The notes under the pieces: model-generated
Database searches by the model: none
Seen by the model: only the letters and a program-made list of their open reading frames with translations
What the model was told of the DNA's origin: nothing
Position numbers and translations under genes: made by a program
Shown here: positions 1-6,614 of the stretch, one piece after another
Layout: every line of letters begins with the position of its first letter
Position numbering within the stretch: the first letter of the stretch is position 1
NCBI GenBank assembly: GCA_947458525.1
Contig: CANHAG010000078.1
Location: forward strand, 1 to 6,681
Length of the DNA stretch: 6,681 nucleotides
DNA from: Rhodospirillaceae bacterium
GTDB taxonomy: Bacteria; Pseudomonadota; Alphaproteobacteria; Rickettsiales; UBA3002
Direction: 5' to 3'

Positions 1-1014
1 TGGCCGCTTGTCAGCGCCCTGTGGTCACTGGCGCCGCTGGTGACTGTCACGGCATGGGTGTCGGTCGCGCTTATCTGTTTTGCGGGTGCGCTTGCGGTGA
101 AAGCGCGCCCGGCCATGCAACCCCTTCCGCCATGGGTAACGCTCGGGATGGCACTGGGGATGGCGACTGCAAGCCTGTTGATTCTGCTTGAGCAGTTTCC
201 CCATGGCGGACTTATCACGCTGGTTACGCACTATACGGGCGGCGACGCGCCGCGGTTTCTGGGCAAAACAGTCAATCGCGGACTCTGTGCGCTGGCCATC
301 CTCATCTGGCCGGTGGCGTATGGTCTGGCATCTATCGGTCGTCGCAGGCTGGCCGCTGCGCTGATCGTGCTGGTGGGTATCAGCCTTGCCTTTATGGGTA
401 GCCTTTCAGCGCAGCTTGGCTTTGTGGCCGGGCTTTTCACATTACTGCTGGTCTGGGTGCTGCCGCGTGCATTCCCGCGTCTGCTTACCCTTGCCGTGCC
501 GATGCTGTTTTTTGCCATGCCCTTTCTGACCATGTGGGCGCTTGCGCAGCCATTTACAGCGGAACATATCACCCAGTTGAATGCGATGTCTTCCGGTCGC
601 ATTATCATCTGGCCGGCATTGATTGAGGCAGGCAGCGGGCATGCATGGTTAGGCTCAGGCATGAAAACCTCTAACCTGCTTACGATCCCGCAAGCGACGC
701 TCGATTCACTTAAAATTTATGCTACGCCATTGCATCCGCATCATTCCATGCTGCAGGTGTTTCTCGAACTGGGAGTTGCTGGGCTGGCGCTGGTATCGGC
801 GGCACTGGGCGTCATTCTGTGGCGTTTGGGCAATGCTTTTCCCGCGCGCCATTCTGCGCAGGCAGCCGTGTATGCAACCTTCGCTGCCTATCTTGCCGCC
901 GGGTTTTCATCCTTCAGCATCTGGCAGAACTGGTGGGTAGCACTGCCATGGATTATTATGCTGCTCTGGCAACAGCAAAACCCCGCAGAAGCATCGCGCC
1001 GCGTGTCGAAGTGA
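1..1014 (+). CDS. O-antigen ligase / polymerase family membrane protein (Wzy_C-type), 5' partial
   Basis: The frame is open from base 1 to a TGA at 1012-1014, giving 337 residues. The GTG at 40 is internal, because the same frame continues hydrophobic coding upstream of it, so the gene starts before the window. About nine hydrophobic spans are visible (roughly residues 12-32, 44-63, 93-111, 117-134, 138-154, 160-181, 253-275, 286-304 and 311-323, counted from base 1). Between the sixth and seventh is a polar loop (about 185-250), as in the Wzy_C / WaaL family. That loop carries the expected pattern: SGRIIIW (R200, W204), GSG at 218-220, and HPHHSMLQVFLELG from 245, resembling the conserved His-Ser-x-x-Leu-Gln...Glu-x-Gly signature. 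Family members join or polymerise undecaprenyl-linked glycans at the periplasmic face of the inner membrane. Usual lengths of 400-450 residues imply 70-110 are missing. Ligase and polymerase cannot be told apart here; no neighbouring polysaccharide genes are seen. Confidence 0.8.
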   Translation, partial: WPLVSALWSLAPLVTVTAWVSVALICFAGALAVKARPAMQPLPPWVTLGMALGMATASLLILLEQFPHGGLITLVTHYTGGDAPRFLGKTVNRGLCALAILIWPVAYGLASIGRRRLAAALIVLVGISLAFMGSLSAQLGFVAGLFTLLLVWVLPRAFPRLLTLAVPMLFFAMPFLTMWALAQPFTAEHITQLNAMSSGRIIIWPALIEAGSGHAWLGSGMKTSNLLTIPQATLDSLKIYATPLHPHHSMLQVFLELGVAGLALVSAALGVILWRLGNAFPARHSAQAAVYATFAAYLAAGFSSFSIWQNWWVALPWIIMLLWQQQNPAEASRRVSK

Positions 1015-1034
1015 AACACGCCTGCAGGCAGCGG

Positions 1035-2456
1035 TCAGGATGGTTTTGTCTGGCTGGCCGTGGCCAGATACTCGCGAAGCTCCCGGAGCACGCGGGGCGC
1101 TTCTTCAAGAATCTCCAGCGCCTCGGCGGTGAAATTTTTCACCCTCGCGCGCGCCGAGAAATTCTTCTGCGCCCATTCGGTAATGAGTGGTTCGCTCAGC
1201 TGCCACATATTAACCCCCGGGTTGAGGCCGCGCCCCACGCCTTCGGCCGTGACCATGGTTTTTTGTAAAAGCAGCAGATGCGGCTGGGTTTCCATCTCGA
1301 ACATTCGGGCGACATGCAGCAGCTGGCCAAATAACGTGCCTACGGAAATTTCATTCAGCGCCTTGCCCATCATGGGTTGGCCAATGGCGCGGCAGGCCTG
1401 TGCAAAACGCTCTACCGAGACATGGGGCGGAATATAGCCCGCCGTGCGGTGAACGCGGGCGACGCGGGCGTAATCGCCTTTTAGAAACCCGTATAGAATC
1501 TCAGCGAGGATGAGCTGATGCTCATGGGTAATGCGCCCCATAATGCCGAAATCAACCGGCGCTAACCGCCCATCCGGTAGCACAAACAGATTGCCCGGAT
1601 GCATATCGGCATGAAAAAACCCGTCACGGAAGACCTGATTGAAAAACGCGGTCGCGGCTTTTTCGGTGATGCGGGTGACATCAAGCCCGGCGGCGATCAT
1701 CCCTTCGCGGTCAGAAGCATGAAAGCCGCGGATGCGCTCGGTCGTGAGTACACGCCGTGCGGTACGCCGCCAGTCAATGGCGGGGACGTAAAAATCCGCA
1801 TCGTTTCTTGTGTTTTCCTTGAGTTCCTCGGCCGCGGCGGCTTCAAACCGCAAATCCAGCTCCATGGCGACCGTGTCGGCGAAGGTTTCTACCACGGCGC
1901 ATGGCTTCAGGCGGCGCAGCTCGGGGTGTTTGGCCTCCACCCGCGCGGCCACCCAGCGCATGAGCGCCAGATCCCGGGCAAAGGCCTCCTCAATACCGGG
2001 GCGGAGGATTTTAACCGCCACTTCCTTACCTTCCGTTGTTTTGGCAAAATGCACCTGCGCGATGGAAGCGGCGGCATATGCAACTGGTTCAAATTCGTAG
2101 AAAAATGTTGCTACCGGTGCGCCAAGCTCCGCCTCTAGCGTGGTAAGGGCACGGGCGCTGTCAAATGCTGGCAGACGATCCTGCAAGGCGGTAAGGCCAA
2201 GGGCGATATCTTCGCCAATCAGATCGCCGCGGGTGGAGAGTGACTGTCCGGCTTTGATAAAGCTTGGCCCCATTTGCTGTAGTGCATTGGCAAGGCGCGC
2301 GCCTTTGCTAATGCCCGGTCTGCGCCGGGTGAGAAGCCCGCCCAGCCATCGCACCGGCCAAGGCAGGGGCACGGCGTCAAACACAAATAATGCGTCATTA
2401 CGCGCAAGAATGAGGGCGAGTTGCAGCAGACGCAGACGGTAGCGGATTCCTTCCAT
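1035..2456 (-). CDS. ubiB: UbiB, ubiquinone biosynthesis protein of the atypical kinase (ABC1/ADCK/UbiB) family
   Basis: A 473-residue protein. Family hallmarks appear in order: KAGQ at 68-71 (the KxGQ motif), the Ala-rich nucleotide loop AAAS at 128-131, the VAVK lysine at 149, ERIRGF at 240-245, HADMHPGN with D284 and N289, and the metal-binding VDFG with DFG at 302-304. UbiB supports ubiquinone biosynthesis at the inner membrane. Older annotation calls it a 2-polyprenylphenol hydroxylase, but the family is now seen as ATPase/kinase-like. I chose the ATG at 2456 because it shares its A with the ubiE stop (TGATG) and gives the usual N-terminus (RLRLLQLALILARNDALF). An upstream GTG at 2468 would add four residues and overlap ubiE by 13 bases. 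The protein ends at EYLATASQTKPS without the hydrophobic C-terminal helices typical of bacterial UbiB. Identity is sure; the reaction is inferred from the family. Confidence 0.95.
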   Translation of the reverse strand: MEGIRYRLRLLQLALILARNDALFVFDAVPLPWPVRWLGGLLTRRRPGISKGARLANALQQMGPSFIKAGQSLSTRGDLIGEDIALGLTALQDRLPAFDSARALTTLEAELGAPVATFFYEFEPVAYAAASIAQVHFAKTTEGKEVAVKILRPGIEEAFARDLALMRWVAARVEAKHPELRRLKPCAVVETFADTVAMELDLRFEAAAAEELKENTRNDADFYVPAIDWRRTARRVLTTERIRGFHASDREGMIAAGLDVTRITEKAATAFFNQVFRDGFFHADMHPGNLFVLPDGRLAPVDFGIMGRITHEHQLILAEILYGFLKGDYARVARVHRTAGYIPPHVSVERFAQACRAIGQPMMGKALNEISVGTLFGQLLHVARMFEMETQPHLLLLQKTMVTAEGVGRGLNPGVNMWQLSEPLITEWAQKNFSARARVKNFTAEALEILEEAPRVLRELREYLATASQTKPS

Positions 2457-3196
2457 CACACCCGCCACCCCCGGTGAATGGCAACAATGCCGAGCGATAA
2501 CGGCTCATAGTCCACGCGGCTGAATCCGGCATCTTCCAGCATCCGCACCAGTGTTTTGGGCGGCGGAAACATGCGGATGGATTCGACGAGATACTGGTAG
2601 GAAGCCGCGTCCTTGGTAATCCATGCGCCAAGTCTTGGAATCATCTGAAAAGAATAGAGCTCGTAAAGTTCTTTAAGCAGCGGCGCAGTCACGTGCGAAA
2701 ATTCAAGGCATAAAAACTGCCCACCCGGTTTCAGCACGCGGTGCGCCTCTTTCAGCGCTTGTGGAATATCGGTCACGTTACGCAACCCGAACGCTACCGT
2801 ATAGACATCCACCGATCGGTCGGGCAGGGGCAGGGCTTCTGCATTGCCGCACACCCAGCGCAGGCCGCCACTTTCTGCCGCATCAATCATCCGCCCGCGG
2901 CCGGTGGCAAGCATGGCTTCGTTGATATCAAGAATCGTGACATCTGCCCCCGTGCGTGTATGGAGCCTGCGTGCAATATCGCCTGTGCCGCCCGCGACAT
3001 CGAGCAGCACGGCATCACTTCCGGCGTGAATTTTACGGACAAAATGGTCTTTCCATAAGCGGTGCAGCCCGCCGCTCATCAGATCATTCATCAGATCATA
3101 ACGGCTGGCAACAGAGGCGAAGACATGCTTCACCCGCGCCGTTTTTTCGGCCATGTCAATGCGGCGGAAGCCAAAATGCGTTTGCGGTTCGCTCAT
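2456..3196 (-). CDS. ubiE: UbiE, SAM-dependent C-methyltransferase of ubiquinone (and menaquinone) biosynthesis
   Basis: A 246-residue class I methyltransferase of normal length for the family. Visible motifs are the UbiE signature YDLMNDLMSGGLHRLWK (33-49), the SAM-binding LLDVAGGTGDIA (64-75), acidic motif LDINEAML (89-96), GNAEALPLPD (117-126), AFGLRNVTD (135-143) and RVLKPGG (153-159). UbiE methylates 2-methoxy-6-polyprenyl-1,4-benzoquinol, and demethylmenaquinone in organisms that make menaquinone; here ubiquinone is likely because ubiB is adjacent. The ATG at 3196 is preferred over the internal ATG at codon 15 because THFGFRRID before it matches the conserved family N-terminus. No strong Shine-Dalgarno precedes it. 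It is first of a two-gene minus-strand operon and diverges from mutM across 54 bases. Confidence 0.97.
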   Translation of the reverse strand: MSEPQTHFGFRRIDMAEKTARVKHVFASVASRYDLMNDLMSGGLHRLWKDHFVRKIHAGSDAVLLDVAGGTGDIARRLHTRTGADVTILDINEAMLATGRGRMIDAAESGGLRWVCGNAEALPLPDRSVDVYTVAFGLRNVTDIPQALKEAHRVLKPGGQFLCLEFSHVTAPLLKELYELYSFQMIPRLGAWITKDAASYQYLVESIRMFPPPKTLVRMLEDAGFSRVDYEPLSLGIVAIHRGWRV

Positions 3197-3236
3197 GCGT
3201 TTTCTATGGTTGTGCCAGCCAGATAGCGGTTTTCTT

Positions 3237-3245
3237 GGAAGGAAG
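3237..3245 (+). promoter_or_regulatory. Shine-Dalgarno of mutM
   Basis: GGAAGGAAG lies just before the mutM ATG, with the AAGGA core 7 bases from the start. It decides the start codon and ensures that Pro2 follows the initiator Met, as catalysis requires. Confidence 0.75.
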
Positions 3246-3250
3246 CAACC

Positions 3251-4096
3251 ATGCCCGAACTGCCCGAGGTGGAGACAACGCGGCGTGGCCTTGTGCCCGT
3301 GATGACGGGCGCGCGCCTTCTCCGTGTGGAAGTAAGGCGCAGCGATTTGCGCTTTCCGCTACCCCTAAACTTTGCCCAGAATCTGGCCGGGCGGCGGGTT
3401 CTGGGGCTCAGGCGCCGGGCAAAATACCTGCTGATCGACCTTGATAAAGCTGAGGTGCTGCTGATTCACCTTGGCATGTCGGGCAGTTTGCGCGTGCTGG
3501 CTGAGCCTCCCGCCAGGCCTCTTACCCATGACCATGTGCTGTTTCATCTTGATTCCGGTGCTTGCGTAGCCTTTCACGACCCGCGCCGTTTCGGGCTGAT
3601 GGATCTGTTTTCAGCAGCAAAAGAGCCGCGCCATAAGCTCCTTGTTCATCTAGGCCCAGAGCCGCTTGAAAGGGGTTTTTCACCTGCCTACCTTGCCTTA
3701 AAACTTGCGCATAAAACCGCCCCGATCAAGACGGCGCTCATGGATCAGCGTATTGTGGTGGGGGTAGGCAATATTTATGCGAGTGAGAGTTTATTTCTGG
3801 CAGGTCTCCATCCTGCCCTTCCCGCATCACGTGTGATGGGACACGAAAAGACACTTATTGCGGCTATAAAAAAAATACTGCGCGCGGCGATAATATCGGG
3901 CGGATCGACGTTGCGCGATTATACTCAGGCCAGTGGCGAGACAGGGTATTTTCAGCACCGCTTCAATGTCTATGGAAGGCTTGGTGAGCCTTGCTTTCAC
4001 TGCGGTTCTATGATTCAGAAAATCACCCAAGCCGGGCGCGCTAGTTTCTTTTGCCCTGCATGTCAACCACGAAAAATTCCGGCAAAAAAATCATAG
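3251..4096 (+). CDS. mutM: MutM (Fpg), bifunctional formamidopyrimidine-DNA glycosylase / AP lyase
   Basis: A 281-residue base-excision repair enzyme that removes 8-oxoguanine and formamidopyrimidines and nicks the resulting abasic site. The N-terminus MPELPEVET supplies catalytic Pro2 (Schiff base) and Glu3. K58 lies in RRRAKYLL, the position of the conserved beta-lysine. M76 (HLGMSGSL) and R112-R113-F114 (HDPRRFG) match the residues that fill the gap left by the flipped base. The helix-two-turn-helix region contains VGVGNIYASESLF. The C-terminal zinc finger has C248, C251, C268 and C271, with R263 in GRASFFC. A GGAAGGAAG Shine-Dalgarno ends 5 bases before the ATG at 3251 (core AAGGA, spacing 7), fixing the start. 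About ten basic residues follow the finger, encoded by an A-rich end. The usual Zn-finger and catalytic residues are intact, so it should be active. Confidence 0.98.
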   Translation: MPELPEVETTRRGLVPVMTGARLLRVEVRRSDLRFPLPLNFAQNLAGRRVLGLRRRAKYLLIDLDKAEVLLIHLGMSGSLRVLAEPPARPLTHDHVLFHLDSGACVAFHDPRRFGLMDLFSAAKEPRHKLLVHLGPEPLERGFSPAYLALKLAHKTAPIKTALMDQRIVVGVGNIYASESLFLAGLHPALPASRVMGHEKTLIAAIKKILRAAIISGGSTLRDYTQASGETGYFQHRFNVYGRLGEPCFHCGSMIQKITQAGRASFFCPACQPRKIPAKKS

Positions 4097-4153
4097 CCTT
4101 TTCAACGTCGAAAAACGTCAATGAATTTTTTTTCATCCATCATGTTTCTAGTG

Positions 4154-4183
4154 CTTGACGTAGCGGAATCATGAAAGTAGTTT
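4154..4183 (+). promoter_or_regulatory. Candidate sigma70-type promoter of rpsT
   Basis: CTTGACG (TTGACG at 4155-4160) is a near-consensus -35 element. A weak -10 candidate, TAGTTT (4178-4183), follows after a 17-base spacer. A strong -35 with a poor -10 is common for alphaproteobacterial housekeeping promoters. Transcription would begin near 4190, giving a leader of about 48 bases before rpsT. The -35 is convincing; the -10 is inferred from spacing. Confidence 0.5.
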
Positions 4184-4227
4184 CCGCTTCCTCTTTGGGC
4201 AATCACGCCCGGGGAGAACAAAACAAA

Positions 4228-4236
4228 ATGGGTTAA
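4228..4236 (+). promoter_or_regulatory. Start-stop mini-ORF (AUG GGU UAA) in the rpsT leader
   Basis: An ATG GGT TAA unit (Met-Gly-stop) ends two bases before the rpsT ATG and lies in another frame. The only good Shine-Dalgarno nearby, GGGGAG at 4211-4216, is 11 bases from this ATG but 22 from the rpsT ATG. Ribosomes may therefore start here, stop at once and re-initiate on rpsT. The perfect palindrome GGTTAACC (4231-4238) fills the gap. The codons are seen in the sequence; the regulatory role is inference. Confidence 0.4.
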
Positions 4237-4238
4237 CC

Positions 4239-4511
4239 ATGGCACATCATAAGTCAGCCCAAAAACGTATCCGTCAGACGGAACGCCGCACCGCGGTGAA
4301 CCGTTCACGCGAAAGCCGGATTCGCACCTTCATCAAGAAGGTCGAAACGGCAATCACGAGCGGAAACGCAAAGGGTGCACAAGAAGCGCTTCGGCAGGCG
4401 CAACCGGAAATCATGCGTGGCGTCTCGAAAGGGGTGCTGGCACGCAGTACCGCGTCGCGGAAAATTTCCCGTCTTGCCAAACGCGTCAAGTCTCTTAGCG
4501 CCGCGGCTTAG
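4239..4511 (+). CDS. rpsT: 30S ribosomal protein S20
   Basis: A 90-residue, strongly basic protein that binds 16S rRNA and is needed for 30S subunit assembly. It matches S20 along its whole length: [17 protein letters not shown] at the N-terminus, [14 protein letters not shown] in the first long helix, and the C-terminal [23 protein letters not shown]. The ATG at 4239 gives the conserved family N-terminus, although it lacks a well-spaced Shine-Dalgarno (GGGGAG is 22 bases away). S20 synthesis in E. coli is autogenously controlled at translation through a poor initiation site, so a weak start here would fit, although the details differ. It has its own likely promoter at 4154-4183. A 115-base gap separates it from the next gene. 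Confidence 0.98.
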   Translation: MAHHKSAQKRIRQTERRTAVNRSRESRIRTFIKKVETAITSGNAKGAQEALRQAQPEIMRGVSKGVLARSTASRKISRLAKRVKSLSAAA

Positions 4512-4626
4512 CCTCACTATTTGAATTACGGCTTTTTGTGTGTCGCCGCCCGTGTGGACGGCAAACCCTCTTTCTTTGCCCAAATTCCGGGCGCAATAAC
4601 ATGTGTAAAAAATTGAGGATTTCTCG
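4512..4626 (+). other. Intergenic region rpsT-rhodanese with imperfect hairpins, leader of the rhodanese-dnaA pair
   Basis: No gene is visible in these 115 bases. An imperfect hairpin (GCCGCC at 4544-4549 with GG-A-CGGC at 4556-4562, one bulge) precedes a pyrimidine-rich stretch and could weakly terminate rpsT transcripts, but there is no clean T tract. A second small GCCC/GGGC stem lies at 4578-4592. I find no convincing -35/-10 pair. A one-mismatch DnaA-box-like 9-mer sits at 4602-4610. GAGGA at 4615-4619 is a well-spaced Shine-Dalgarno (7 bases) for the ATG at 4627. Confidence 0.4.
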
Positions 4627-5076
4627 ATGAGCATGGTGCACGCTTCTTTGCCCAAGACGCCTGTCTATGCAGGCGATGTGACGCCTGCGGCGGCGTGGCA
4701 GGCGCTTGGCGCGAACCCGGCGGCCGAGCTGGTGGATGTGCGCACCGCGCCCGAATGGGTGTTTGCCGGGGTGCCGGATTTAACGTCACTGGGCAAAACC
4801 CTGCATAAAATTTCGTGGAAATTTTATCCGGCCTACGATCTCAATTCTCAGTTTCTTGCGCAGCTTGAAGCCGCCATGCCGGATCGCTCCGCGCCCATAT
4901 ACTTCCTGTGCAAAACGGGTGGGCGCTCGCTCGATGCGGCGGTGGCGGCCACGGGTGCGGGCTACACCACCTGTTATAATATCGCAGGCGGGATGGAGGG
5001 CGAAATGAATGATGCGCGTCAACGTGGCCAGCGTAACGGCTGGAAAGCCTCACAGTTACCATGGGAGCAAGCCTAA
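4627..5076 (+). CDS. Single-domain rhodanese-like sulfurtransferase
   Basis: A 149-residue cytoplasmic protein with no signal peptide or membrane span. It is a single rhodanese domain: [11 protein letters not shown] (34-44) is the conserved Asp-Val-Arg entry motif, and CKTGGRS (95-101) is the active-site loop with C95 as the sulfur-carrying cysteine and R100 closing a six-residue loop of the sulfurtransferase size. NIAGGMEGE (118-126) is the usual C-terminal Gly-Gly-x-x-Glu region. Such proteins pass persulfide sulfur from donors such as thiosulfate or cysteine desulfurases; the partner cannot be read from sequence. The ATG at 4627 has GAGGA 7 bases upstream. Its stop TAA shares one base with the dnaA ATG (TAATG), so the two are probably co-transcribed and translationally coupled. 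No thiolation or Fe-S genes are nearby to suggest a substrate. Confidence 0.9.
   Translation: MSMVHASLPKTPVYAGDVTPAAAWQALGANPAAELVDVRTAPEWVFAGVPDLTSLGKTLHKISWKFYPAYDLNSQFLAQLEAAMPDRSAPIYFLCKTGGRSLDAAVAATGAGYTTCYNIAGGMEGEMNDARQRGQRNGWKASQLPWEQA
5063..5067 (+). promoter_or_regulatory. Shine-Dalgarno of dnaA inside the rhodanese gene
   Basis: GGGAG lies 8 bases before the ATG at 5076, within the last codons of the rhodanese gene. It favours 5076 over the in-frame ATG at 5061, which would add five residues (MGASL), lacks such a site and overlaps the rhodanese frame. Confidence 0.7.
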
Positions 5077-6494
5077 TGAATGAATCTATTGCGTATTATC
5101 AGGGCAAGCCTGAGCATCTTGCCAAGTGGGACCGGGTGCGCGAGCGTCTGCGCAACGCCTATGGCGAAGCCATTTTCAAAAGCTGGCTGCAGCCGCTGAA
5201 ACTGGCGGATGTGAAAAACGGTCAGGTCATGGTCACCGTGCCGACCCGCTTCATGCGTGAATGGATTTTATCGCATTACGTTGACAATATCCTGCGCTTC
5301 TGGTGCCAGGAGGATCAGACAATCCACTCCGTAGATATTTTCGTAAAGGCCGAGCCGGTAATGGCTTCGCCCCAGCCGCAGCAGGGGGTGCCGGCCAATA
5401 TCGAAGCGGCGATGCTGAATGCCGCCAATGAAGATAAACCCCTCAACCCCGATACGATCAGCGCCCCGCTCGATCCGCGCTACACGTTTGATAATTTTGT
5501 GGTGGGCAAGCCCAACGAGCTGGCACATGCGGCCGCCCGCCGTGTGGCGGAATCTCCGAGCGTAACGCCCGGCTGCAACCCGCTTTTCATCTATGGCGGG
5601 GTGGGGCTTGGTAAAACCCACCTGATGCATGCGATCGCCTGGCATATTCGCCGCACCGACCCCGCCCGTAAGGTGGTATATCTTTCGGCAGAAAAATTCA
5701 TGTATCTCTTCATCCGCGCCCTGCGCACAAAAGAGACCATGACCTTCAAGGAGTATTTCCGCAGCGTCGATGTGCTGATGGTGGATGACGTGCAGTTCAT
5801 CGCCGGGAAGGAATCCACGCAGGAAGAGTTCTTCCACACCTTTAACGCGCTGGTCGATCAGAACAAGCAACTGATTATTTCGGCCGACCGCTCACCCTCG
5901 GACATTGAGGGGATGGAAGAGCGCGTGCGCTCGCGCCTTGGCTGGGGGCTGGTGGCGGATATTCACACCACAAGCTATGAGCTGCGGCTTGGTATTTTGC
6001 AGTCAAAACTTGAAAAAATGCCGCATGTGCATGTGCCGGCCAGGGTGCTTGAGTTTCTTGCCCATAAAATCACCTCCAACGTGCGTGAGCTTGAGGGTGC
6101 GCTTAACCGCGTGGTTGCCCACGCCACGCTGGTGGGCACACCGGTCACGCTCGAAAGCACGCAGGAAGTGCTTTATGATATTCTCCGCGCCAATGACCGG
6201 CGGATTACGATTGAAGACATCCAGAAAAAAGTGTCTGCGCATTATAATATCAAAGTGTCGGACATGCATTCGGCGCGCCGCTCGGTGGCGATTGCGCGGC
6301 CGCGTCAGGTGGCGATGTATCTGGCGAAAAAACTCACCACTAAATCCCTGCCCGAAATCGGGCGGAAATTTGGCGGTAAGGATCACACCACCGTGATGCA
6401 TGCCGTGAAGCGGATTGACGAGATCTGCAAAGCCGATCAGGAATTCGCGGATGATGTGGAACTGCTGATGCGCATGCTGCAAAGCGCTGCGTAG
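5076..6494 (+). CDS. dnaA: DnaA, chromosomal replication initiator protein
   Basis: A 472-residue AAA+ ATPase that binds DnaA boxes at oriC, opens the duplex and helps load the replicative helicase. Domain I is at about 15-90 ([24 protein letters not shown]). A short variable domain II linker follows at about 95-130. Domain III has Walker [10 protein letters not shown] (174-182), Walker [10 protein letters not shown] (233-241), sensor 1 ISADRSP (268-274), the box [15 protein letters not shown] (282-293) with its arginine finger, and sensor 2 [11 protein letters not shown] (335-345). Domain IV carries the DNA-binding signature [15 protein letters not shown] (433-447). All key residues are present and the length is normal. 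The ATG at 5076 is chosen for its Shine-Dalgarno at 5063-5067 and its one-base overlap with the upstream stop. No cluster of DnaA boxes flanks it, so oriC is probably elsewhere, as in many alphaproteobacteria. Confidence 0.98.
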   Translation: MNESIAYYQGKPEHLAKWDRVRERLRNAYGEAIFKSWLQPLKLADVKNGQVMVTVPTRFMREWILSHYVDNILRFWCQEDQTIHSVDIFVKAEPVMASPQPQQGVPANIEAAMLNAANEDKPLNPDTISAPLDPRYTFDNFVVGKPNELAHAAARRVAESPSVTPGCNPLFIYGGVGLGKTHLMHAIAWHIRRTDPARKVVYLSAEKFMYLFIRALRTKETMTFKEYFRSVDVLMVDDVQFIAGKESTQEEFFHTFNALVDQNKQLIISADRSPSDIEGMEERVRSRLGWGLVADIHTTSYELRLGILQSKLEKMPHVHVPARVLEFLAHKITSNVRELEGALNRVVAHATLVGTPVTLESTQEVLYDILRANDRRITIEDIQKKVSAHYNIKVSDMHSARRSVAIARPRQVAMYLAKKLTTKSLPEIGRKFGGKDHTTVMHAVKRIDEICKADQEFADDVELLMRMLQSAA

Positions 6495-6506
6495 CAGCGC
6501 CTGCTA
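6484..6506 (+). other. Two mutually exclusive hairpins across the dnaA stop codon
   Basis: GCGCTGC (6484-6490) and GCAGCGC (6494-6500) form a perfect 7-bp stem with a 3-base loop. TAGCAG (6492-6497) and CTGCTA (6501-6506) form a perfect 6-bp stem, also with a 3-base loop. The two share bases and cannot coexist. No T tract follows, so this is not a standard intrinsic terminator; it may protect the mRNA 3' end or act as a weak terminator. Confidence 0.4.
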
Positions 6507-6588
6507 AAGCGTTCTAAATCTCAGCTCTGGCATTCCGCGCGTCACCGGGCGAAAGCCCTCCATGCAGGCCTTGCGCATAATTGTCATC

Positions 6589-6614
6589 AAACCGTCATAT
6601 TTCCTTAACGGTTT
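6589..6614. repeat. Inverted repeat overlapping the CtrA-type box
   Basis: AAACCGT (6589-6595) and ACGGTTT (6608-6614) are a perfect 7-bp inverted repeat with a 12-base spacer. The right arm lies inside the CtrA-type box. It is not followed by a T run, which argues for an operator or mRNA leader structure rather than a terminator. Confidence 0.4.

Noticed and set aside
40..1014. GTG at 40 as the true start of the O-antigen ligase gene.
   Set aside because: The frame is open and hydrophobic back to base 1, there is no Shine-Dalgarno, and the protein would be short for the family. The gene is cut by the window edge.
4121..4136. ATGAA/TTCAT stem with a T-run loop after mutM as an intrinsic terminator.
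   Set aside because: The stem is only 5 AT-rich base pairs and the T run is in the loop rather than after the stem. An upstream ACGT/ACGT stem is also too short.
5268..5870. A 200-codon open frame antisense to dnaA, with similar long antisense frames over the O-antigen ligase gene (231-662) and ubiB (1599-2138).
   Set aside because: Products are low-complexity or Cys/His/Arg-rich with no family resemblance, and they lie opposite clearly conserved genes. They are frame shadows of GC-rich coding DNA.
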